Part shown: positions 1-4,889 of the stretch, piece after piece
How positions within the stretch are numbered: position 1 is the first letter of the stretch
Layout: every line of letters begins with the position of its first letter
NCBI GenBank assembly: GCA_903837255.1
Contig: CAILTZ010000158.1
Coordinates: 1-9,625, forward strand
From: an uncultured Pirellula sp.
Lineage (GTDB): Bacteria; Planctomycetota; Planctomycetia; Pirellulales; Pirellulaceae
Direction of reading: 5' to 3'
DNA: 9,625 nt
Notes under the pieces: generated by a model
Told to the model about the DNA's origin: nothing
The model's database searches: none
Seen by the model: only the letters and a program-made list of their open reading frames with translations
Program-made: the position numbers and the translations under genes

Positions 1-1
1 A

Positions 2-148
2 AAGCAAAAAGGTTCGATCGAAACGGGAAAGCTTGCCGATTTCGTTATCATCGACCGAGATCTCCTCGAGTGCCCGGTCGACCAGATCGCATCGACGAAG
101 GTTGTAGAAACCTACGTTGGAGGCAAGAGGGTCTACGCAGCGAATTGA
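2..148 (+). CDS. YtcJ-like amidohydrolase, C-terminal end (5' truncated)
   Basis: Only the last 48 codons are in the window, and the reading frame enters from the left edge. The visible protein contains GSIETGKLADFVIIDRD and then VVETYVGGKRVY before a TGA stop. This matches the C-terminal composite beta-sandwich segment of metal-dependent amidohydrolases, most closely the YtcJ/Amidohydro_3 group, where a G-x-I-E-x-GK-x-ADF block is followed about 20 residues later by a T-x-V-GG-K-x-VY block. Members hydrolyse amide or related bonds using a metal centre held in the barrel, which lies outside the window, so neither catalytic residues nor substrate can be judged. The same end-block also occurs in imidazolonepropionase- and dihydroorotase-like enzymes, so the subfamily is less certain than the superfamily. 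The next gene on the same strand begins 127 bp downstream; a functional link is possible but unproven. Confidence 0.78.
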   Translation, partial: KQKGSIETGKLADFVIIDRDLLECPVDQIASTKVVETYVGGKRVYAAN

Positions 149-275
149 ATGGGCATTCCGTCTGCATTAGGTGCTGATGCCAGAGAGAATTAAAAGGCAC
201 TACGAAGTTGGAATCGGTAGATAATTGGACGGATGAATAGCTGAGTCAGTGACGGATACCGCATCGTAAGTTTCC

Positions 276-1661
276 ATGCAGCAGGCCCAAGCCGTTCCTC
301 ACACCTTCTCACCCGCAAACTCCCCTCAAGAGCCAAAAAACAAGGCGCGATTGATGAATACATTTCAGAAGCGATCAGATCAGCTCGTGCAGCGGGCTTC
401 GAGCGTCACACAGCAGCACGCTTATCGGCGTGGCCCGAGGATCATCGCGATCGAAACCCTCGTTCCACACGATATCATGCCCGGACTGCTGGCCCTGCGC
501 GTGCATGCGGAGTTCGGGGACGGATCACCTTGGATCGGTCATGGCGAGACCTATTATGTCCCGACATCGGTTGCGGCGGTAATCCATGATTTTTTCGCGC
601 CGCGTTTGCTCGGCGCAGACGCTTTGGCCATCGAGAGCCATTGGCGTTTCCTCTACGAACGCATGATCGCCTTTGCCGGAACGGGAGCAGAACTCAGAGC
701 CCTTTCGGCCGTCGACCTGGCATTGTGGGATTTGGCCGGTCAGATCCACCAAGAGCCCGTGTGGCGATTGCTCGGTGGTCCCGTTCGCGATTCTGTACCG
801 GTGTACAACAGCAGCGGCGGACCGAGTTACGGGCGCAGCAACCAGCAGATCCCAGCCGCTTCTGGTTGGCCAGGGCACGGGGATCCTGGCAAGCCCGGGC
901 CGCTTGAGGACAACTATGCCAGCATGAACCAACCCGAGGAGCTTGCCAAGGAGCTGATTTCGCTAGGCTACCGTGGGATGAAACTCTGGTCGTTCGATGG
1001 AGTGTATCGCAGGCAGGGAGGTCAGTTGCTCACGACCAAGGACATCGACGAGGGGCTAGCTCCCTTTCGTGCGATCCGAGACAAACTCGGCGACCAGATC
1101 GATTTGATGCTCGATGGGCACGGATTCTTTTCGTTGGGGGCCGCAAGGCAGATCGCACGAGCGATGCGAGAGGTGCGACCGCTGTGGCTCGAAGATATCC
1201 TTCGGCCCGACTGCGTGCAGACCATGGTGGAGTTTCGCAAGAGCATTGATTTGCCGGTTGCCGTCAGTGAGATGCTCGTATCGATCGATGACTATCGGCA
1301 AGTGTTGGAGGCCGGCGCGGCGGACATGATCATGATCGACCCGACATGGGTGGGTGGGATATCGGGGACTCGGCGTATCGCTGAATTGGCACAGGTTTAC
1401 AACGTACCGACGCTGATGCATGATTGCACGGGGCCCATGACCCTGCTCTCGGGCTTGCACATCGCCGGTTCGAACACCGGCGTGGCCTATCAAGAGACGG
1501 TTCGAGCCCATCTAGCGACGTTGTATCCGCATTTGATCGACGTTGAAATTCGTGTCGACCAAGGCCACTTGGGTTTACCCGATCGCCCAGGGATTGGAGC
1601 CCGGTGGAAGGAAGACTTGTTCGATCCGAATCACCCGGGTCATCGGATCACACGCTTGTAG
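276..1661 (+). CDS. Enolase-superfamily protein (mandelate racemase / sugar-acid dehydratase type)
   Basis: A 461-residue protein. Residues about 55-170 form the capping domain, including the ALSAVDLALWDLAGQ helix typical of mandelate racemase/muconate lactonizing enzymes, and about 175-440 form the barrel. Visible active-site candidates are K236 (in GYRGMKLW), metal ligands D280 (in LMLDGHG), E306 (in WLED) and E332 (in AVSEM), D355, H382 (in LMHDCTGP) and E407 (in YQETVR). H382 with D355 is the usual His-Asp general base pair. H282, in the D-G-H motif, resembles the D-x-H of galactonate/gluconate dehydratase-like members. The family abstracts the proton alpha to a carboxylate, here most likely to dehydrate an aldonic or aldaric acid; the substrate is unknown. 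Residues about 180-215 form a long Gly/Pro-rich insertion in the barrel. The first 50 or so residues are a polar extension. ATG 354 (residue 27), preceded by a weak AAGG, is an alternative start. No signal peptide is seen, so a cytoplasmic enzyme is likely. Confidence 0.88.
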   Translation: MQQAQAVPHTFSPANSPQEPKNKARLMNTFQKRSDQLVQRASSVTQQHAYRRGPRIIAIETLVPHDIMPGLLALRVHAEFGDGSPWIGHGETYYVPTSVAAVIHDFFAPRLLGADALAIESHWRFLYERMIAFAGTGAELRALSAVDLALWDLAGQIHQEPVWRLLGGPVRDSVPVYNSSGGPSYGRSNQQIPAASGWPGHGDPGKPGPLEDNYASMNQPEELAKELISLGYRGMKLWSFDGVYRRQGGQLLTTKDIDEGLAPFRAIRDKLGDQIDLMLDGHGFFSLGAARQIARAMREVRPLWLEDILRPDCVQTMVEFRKSIDLPVAVSEMLVSIDDYRQVLEAGAADMIMIDPTWVGGISGTRRIAELAQVYNVPTLMHDCTGPMTLLSGLHIAGSNTGVAYQETVRAHLATLYPHLIDVEIRVDQGHLGLPDRPGIGARWKEDLFDPNHPGHRITRL

Positions 1662-1662
1662 G

Positions 1663-1681
1663 GCGTTTGGAAGCCAAATGC
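1663..1681 (+). terminator. Hairpin directly after the enolase-superfamily stop codon
   Basis: GCGTTTGG and CCAAATGC flank a 3-nt AAG loop and can pair over 8 bp, with one G-U wobble in the RNA. The hairpin starts one base after the TAG stop. No T-run follows, so it is not a classical intrinsic terminator. It could mark or protect the mRNA 3' end between two convergent genes. A chance hairpin is also possible. Confidence 0.3.
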
Positions 1682-1878
1682 AGCGTCAAAGCCCGACCGC
1701 TGATGGACGCAACCCCGGGTCCAGGACTCGGCAACCTTGACCGCCAACTTAGGATTTAAATACGTTGTTGTGTCAGCGGATTTTGTGAATGATCCAAGTG
1801 GTCCGTTCCCGGGTGCACGGCTTTTTGCGAGAGGAAGTCGCGGTGGGATGAACGGGCTTTATGACAGCCTGTCCAATC

Positions 1879-2781
1879 TCAGACCGTCTCCAGATCCATG
1901 CGCAAGCAGTCTGGGAGTGGGGCATCGATCGAAATCGATCTCCCAATTTCTGGATGCTGGAATCTGATCCGATGCGCATGCAAGTAGTATCCTGGATCTC
2001 CCGGTAAGCCGGGGTTTTCGACGATTCCTCCTCCAGATGCATACACGGGATCACCAAGCAGAGGATGGCCAATGGAAGCTAAGTGGATTCTGATTTGGTG
2101 CGGTCGCCCCGTCATGAGTTGTACCGAACACACCGTTGCGGATGCTCTGCGCTCCAAGACACTCACCGTGCTTCTCGACGCCTTTCCAGCCCATGATGCA
2201 CCATAGATTTCTCCGAGTCGCTCATGGGGTATCAACCCGATGGGTGTCCTTATACTAATCGACTCGAAATTCGTGATCCCGTGAACCAGCGTGCGGTATT
2301 CCTTCTGGACTCCTTCCCATCGCTTAGACATGGCCGCCGAAGTCTTGCGATCCAAGGCGAACAAGACAATCCCGGATGTGGCACGACCAAGCCGATGAAG
2401 GGGGATGGCCGTTGGATACGCTAGTTGGACCTGCGTAAGCAATGTGTTTTGGTAAAACCCCGCACCCGGAAGTGTCGGTAGACCGCTCGGCTTATTAGCA
2501 GCGATCAAAAACTCATCACGGTAGAGAATCTGATAGTCGATCGGGACATCCTCCTCGGTCCAACCGGGCCGGTCCCAGACCAAGATGCCTCCTGGCTTGA
2601 GCCGTTCATTACCGGTTGCGATGGACTCATCAACTCGGATCTCTCGTGCATGAATCCTCTCGATCCATTGGACTTGGGTCGAATGAACGAAATATTCGAC
2701 CAAATAAGTGATGGTCGTATGGCCGGCAGCGGATGGCCCAAGTACATGTCGGAAACTGTAGCCTGAATTGGTGGGCTTCAC
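1879..2781 (-). CDS. RluA-family RNA pseudouridine synthase with Gly at the catalytic Asp position
   Basis: A 300-residue protein starting with GTG at 2781. Residues about 20-60 resemble the short S4-like RNA-binding segment (YLVEYF...QWIERIHAREIRVD), and residues about 80-290 are the RluA catalytic fold. Clear blocks are FLIAANKPSGLPTLPG (91-106), PLHRLGRATSGIVLFALDR (127-145), KEYRTLVHG (160-168) and LMTGRPHQIRIHLASIGHPLLGDPVY (222-247). These enzymes isomerise uridine to pseudouridine in rRNA or tRNA in the cytoplasm. The usual signature is HRLDxxTSG, whose Asp is the nucleophile; here it reads HRLGRATSG with G132, confirmed codon by codon on the minus strand (GGT). All other blocks look intact and there is no frameshift. 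From memory, an HRLG subgroup occurs in some bacterial and plant homologues, so this may be a lineage variant rather than a decayed gene; its activity is uncertain. No Shine-Dalgarno is visible before the GTG. The gene converges on the enolase-superfamily gene and diverges from the DUF1501 operon. Confidence 0.9.
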   Translation of the reverse strand: MKPTNSGYSFRHVLGPSAAGHTTITYLVEYFVHSTQVQWIERIHAREIRVDESIATGNERLKPGGILVWDRPGWTEEDVPIDYQILYRDEFLIAANKPSGLPTLPGAGFYQNTLLTQVQLAYPTAIPLHRLGRATSGIVLFALDRKTSAAMSKRWEGVQKEYRTLVHGITNFESISIRTPIGLIPHERLGEIYGASWAGKASRSTVSVLERRASATVCSVQLMTGRPHQIRIHLASIGHPLLGDPVYASGGGIVENPGLPGDPGYYLHAHRIRFQHPEIGRSISIDAPLPDCLRMDLETV

Positions 2782-2878
2782 GAAGCGTCAATCTGTTACT
2801 GTATTTCTAAACAAAGTTCCGCGACACACGTGTATTCATTGTGCCTACAATCCAAGGTACATACGATTGACGACAAAC

Positions 2879-2954
2879 GTCAACCTCGTCAACGAAATCA
2901 ACAAGGTCCGCTGTCAACCCAGTCAATCCAATCAACAGTGTCGACACTGTCCAA
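2879..2954. repeat. Degenerate 9-bp-period GTCAAC array
   Basis: GTCAAC or close variants begin at 2879, 2888, 2897 (ATCAAC) and 2906 (GTCCGC), then after a 7-bp step at 2913, 2922 (GTCAAT), 2931 (ATCAAC), 2940 (GTCGAC) and 2949 (GTCCAA). The first six bases are conserved and the next three vary, giving a 9-bp period in two registers. The 9-bp period keeps a reading frame and creates spurious VDxVDx (minus strand) translations. It may be a mobile or slippage-prone intergenic repeat or a series of protein-binding sites; its function is unknown. Confidence 0.6.
2935..2950. promoter_or_regulatory. Perfect 16-bp palindrome
   Basis: ACAGTGTCGACACTGT equals its own reverse complement over all 16 bases, and the next base pair outward does not match. 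Perfect dyads of this length are typical of operators for dimeric regulators, and this one sits between two divergent genes. It also lies inside the GTCAAC array, so it may have arisen from two repeat units meeting head to head. It is about 155 bp from the pseudouridine synthase start and 590 bp from the DUF1501 start. No regulator is identified. Confidence 0.4.
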
Positions 2955-3192
2955 AACCCAAAGCCACCGCCGCAGGCTGACGAGCAGCGACCGGTGCTCT
3001 TTGGCTCCAAGGACACTCTCGTCGATCCCCGTACAAGCCTTGCTCGGGACGCAGCTCATCACCACAAGCAGCGGTTTTCCAACCTTTTTTGGAGGTTTCA
3101 AAGCCCGTTCCGAGGTCGTAGTAGAACCATCTGGCATCCGTAGCAAGACTTTTTGTCGTCTCGGACGGCCTTCTCCCCGCGATTTCTTTTCG

Positions 3193-3280
3193 TCCGCAAT
3201 CCCTCCGCAATCCCTCCGCAATCCCTCCGCAATCCCTCCGCAATCCCTCCGCAATCCCTCCGCAATCCCTAGCAAATCCC
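3193..3280. repeat. 11-bp tandem repeat, seven perfect copies plus one degenerate
   Basis: The unit TCCGCAATCCC is repeated head to tail without change at 3193, 3204, 3215, 3226, 3237, 3248 and 3259, followed by the altered copy TAGCAAATCCC at 3270-3280. Identity between copies points to recent slippage or expansion. The 11-bp period is not a multiple of three and is close to one helical turn, so each unit presents the same face of the DNA. The array ends 33 bp before a TATAAT hexamer. Confidence 0.92.
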
Positions 3281-3313
3281 AGAGCCAATCGACCAAACCA
3301 TCCTGAAAACCGC

Positions 3314-3319
3314 TATAAT
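3314..3319 (+). promoter_or_regulatory. Candidate -10 box upstream of the DUF1501 operon
   Basis: A perfect TATAAT, preceded by CCGC, points toward the DUF1501 operon. The best -35 candidate is TCGACC at 3289-3294, four of six consensus bases at a long 19-bp spacing, so the -35 is poor. Transcription would start near 3326 and give a leader of about 210 nt before the ATG at 3538. The poor -35 and the adjacent repeat array would fit activator-dependent expression, which is inference. Confidence 0.4.
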
Positions 3320-3445
3320 CCGGGCGACTGTCAACATTTTTACCAACCCCCCTAAATGATGGAATCCTATCCTCCTGGACTTGCAACAGTCCGTACGAAG
3401 GAACCATAATATAGTGAGGTTGTGCCGGCTGTAGAATTTACGCGT

Positions 3446-3480
3446 TGGCAACCCTAGCCCCGTCACTGGGGTTCCCGCCA
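3446..3480 (+). promoter_or_regulatory. Possible leader hairpin upstream of the DUF1501 gene
   Basis: TGGC (3446-3449) can pair with GCCA (3477-3480), and AACCC (3450-3454) with GGGTT (3469-3473). This gives a 9-bp interrupted stem with a CCC bulge and a 14-nt loop. A competing short stem CCCC/GGGG (3458-3461 with 3468-3471) is possible. It ends 57 nt before the ATG and could affect mRNA stability or translation. It matches no riboswitch class I recognise. Confidence 0.25.
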
Positions 3481-3537
3481 TCGGCCCCTGGGCTGACCCA
3501 TCCCTACCTCAAATCCCCTTCAACACGGAATCGTGCC

Positions 3538-4881
3538 ATGCTGAACTTTTTTGGCGATTCGCATCGGATGTGCAGTGGGCTTTCGCGACGCAGTTTTCTC
3601 TCTGCGGGCTCGCTCTGTTTCGGACTCGGTGGCTTTAGTTTGCCAGATCTGCTCCGAGCCGAAGACAAAGCAGGCAAGCGGAATTCACACAAAGGCTTGA
3701 TCAACATATTCCTCGGCGGTGGGCCCCCGCATCAGGACATGTGGGAGATCAAGACCGAGGCACCCTCGGAGATTCGCGGGGAATTCAGCCCTATCGCGAC
3801 GAACGTTCCTGGGATCCAAATCTGTGAGGTCTTTCCCCAGCTAGCGCAGCGGATGGATAAGTCGGTTGTCATTCGGTCCGTGGTCGGATGCAAAGACCGC
3901 CACGAATCGCACCAATGCATGAGCGGTTGGTTCCCTGACGATTTGAAAGCCCTCGGAGGCCGACCCTCGATCGGCTCCGCAGCCGCCAAGGTCCAGGGCT
4001 CGGTCGACCCAGCCGTTCCTCCCTTCGTCGGTTTGGCAGCCAAAACACAGCATGGCCCTTGGTCAAACTCCGGAGAAGCCGGATTCCTCGGGGCTGCCTA
4101 TTCGGCGTTCAAGCCCGATGGGCCGGGGATGGAAAACATGAAACTCCAGTCGATCGGATTGGATCGACTCAAGGACCGCCGTCGATTGCTCACGAGCCTC
4201 GACACGATGCGTCGGGATATCGACAACTCGGGGATCATGTCCGGGATGGACGCCTTCGAACAACGAGCCCTGGATGTTTTGACCAGCAGCAAACTCCTCG
4301 ATGCCTTGGATCTGAGCAAAGAGGATCCCAAGATTGTCGAGCGATACGGTGACGGCAAACCTTACAAGTACCAGTACGACGGTGCTCCAACCTGCAACGA
4401 TCACCTCCTGATCGCTCGTCGGCTGATCGAAGCAGGCGTTCGAGTCGTGAGCCTGAGTTTCGGCCGCTGGGACTCCCACGGTGCAAACTTTGATTTGGTA
4501 CGTGACCACGGATCCAAACTCGATCAATGCCTAAGTGCCTTGATGGACGACCTGTCTGCCCGAGGAATGCTCGATGATGTCACAATCATCGTATGGGGAG
4601 AATTCGGCAGAACGCCCAAGATCAACAATGGGGCGGGCCGCGATCACTGGGCCCAAGTCAGTTGTGCATGGATGGCCGGGGGTGGCATGCGGACCGGACA
4701 AGCGATCGGTGCAACCAATCGGCTCGGTGAATACGCCAAGGAAAGGCCGGTTCATATGCAGGAGATCATCTCCACGCTGTACCACAATTTGGGAATCAAC
4801 ACCGCGACGACCACCATCGTGGACCCAACAGGTAGACCTCAATTCCTGGTCGACCACGAACCTATCCGCGAGCTGATCTAG
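3538..4881 (+). CDS. DUF1501 family protein, Tat-exported, phosphatase/sulfatase-like
   Basis: A 447-residue protein from ATG 3538. The frame is open further upstream to a TTG at 3445, but the typical family N-terminus begins at 3538: a short lead, then SRRSFL with R17-R18 and a hydrophobic stretch ending LPDLLRAED, a twin-arginine-type signal. This predicts folded export to the periplasm or surface. DUF1501 proteins belong to the alkaline phosphatase/sulfatase-like fold. Candidate metal or active-site residues are H65 and D67 in PPHQDMW, H122 and H125 in the RHESH segment, D312 and H314 in GRWDSHG, E355 in WGEFGRTP and D369-H370 in AGRDHWA. The length fits the family (roughly 400-480). The substrate is unknown; sulfate or phosphate esters are only a suggestion from the fold. 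The next gene begins 8 bp after the stop, and this family pairs with DUF1549/DUF1553 proteins across planctomycetes, implying a joint role. Confidence 0.93.
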   Translation: MLNFFGDSHRMCSGLSRRSFLSAGSLCFGLGGFSLPDLLRAEDKAGKRNSHKGLINIFLGGGPPHQDMWEIKTEAPSEIRGEFSPIATNVPGIQICEVFPQLAQRMDKSVVIRSVVGCKDRHESHQCMSGWFPDDLKALGGRPSIGSAAAKVQGSVDPAVPPFVGLAAKTQHGPWSNSGEAGFLGAAYSAFKPDGPGMENMKLQSIGLDRLKDRRRLLTSLDTMRRDIDNSGIMSGMDAFEQRALDVLTSSKLLDALDLSKEDPKIVERYGDGKPYKYQYDGAPTCNDHLLIARRLIEAGVRVVSLSFGRWDSHGANFDLVRDHGSKLDQCLSALMDDLSARGMLDDVTIIVWGEFGRTPKINNGAGRDHWAQVSCAWMAGGGMRTGQAIGATNRLGEYAKERPVHMQEIISTLYHNLGINTATTTIVDPTGRPQFLVDHEPIRELI

Positions 4882-4884
4882 AGG
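4881..4884 (+). promoter_or_regulatory. Shine-Dalgarno GAGG for the GTG start at 4890
   Basis: GAGG overlaps the last base of the preceding TAG stop and lies 5 nt before the GTG. It supports GTG 4890 as the start, which also gives a good signal peptide, and suggests translational coupling to the DUF1501 gene. Confidence 0.55.
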
Positions 4885-4889
4885 CGAAC

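Larger units (their letters stand above)
2782..3537. other. Long repeat-rich intergenic region without a credible gene
   Basis: This 756-bp stretch lies between two divergently transcribed genes. Several frames stay open on both strands, but their translations are dominated by DNA repeats (VDxVDx-like and 11-residue SLRNPSAIPPQ-like patterns), resemble no family I know, and overlap each other. I therefore read it as non-coding. It holds a GTCAAC-type 9-bp array (2879-2954), a 16-bp palindrome (2935-2950), an 11-bp tandem repeat (3193-3280), a TATAAT hexamer (3314-3319) and a possible leader hairpin (3446-3480). Between about 2955 and 3192 I see no clear element. It probably contains the promoters of both flanking genes. 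Confidence 0.65.

Noticed and set aside
525..932. Open frame of 135 codons on the - strand
   Set aside because: It is antisense to the conserved capping domain and insertion of the enolase-superfamily gene and has no recognisable features.
1922..1943. ATCGAT-rich palindromic patch near the 3' end of the pseudouridine synthase gene
   Set aside because: It lies within conserved-frame coding sequence and short ATCGAT/GATCG words are common throughout the window, so no special role is supported.
3193..3280. CRISPR array
   Set aside because: The repeats are 11 bp and directly adjacent, with no spacers, and no cas genes are present.
2830..3306. Open frame of 158 codons on the + strand in the long intergenic region
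   Set aside because: Its composition is set by the 9-bp and 11-bp DNA repeats, it overlaps equally open frames on the other strand, and it resembles no family.
2898..3407. Open frame of 169 codons on the - strand
   Set aside because: The 11-bp repeat, which is stop-free in all frames used here, and the GTCAAC array explain its length; the translation is repeat-derived (GIAEGLRRDCG-like) with no start context.
3445..3537. Upstream TTG start adding 31 residues to the DUF1501 protein
   Set aside because: The family N-terminus and twin-arginine signal begin at ATG 3538; the extra segment is Pro/Ser-rich, overlaps a possible leader hairpin, and would bury the signal.
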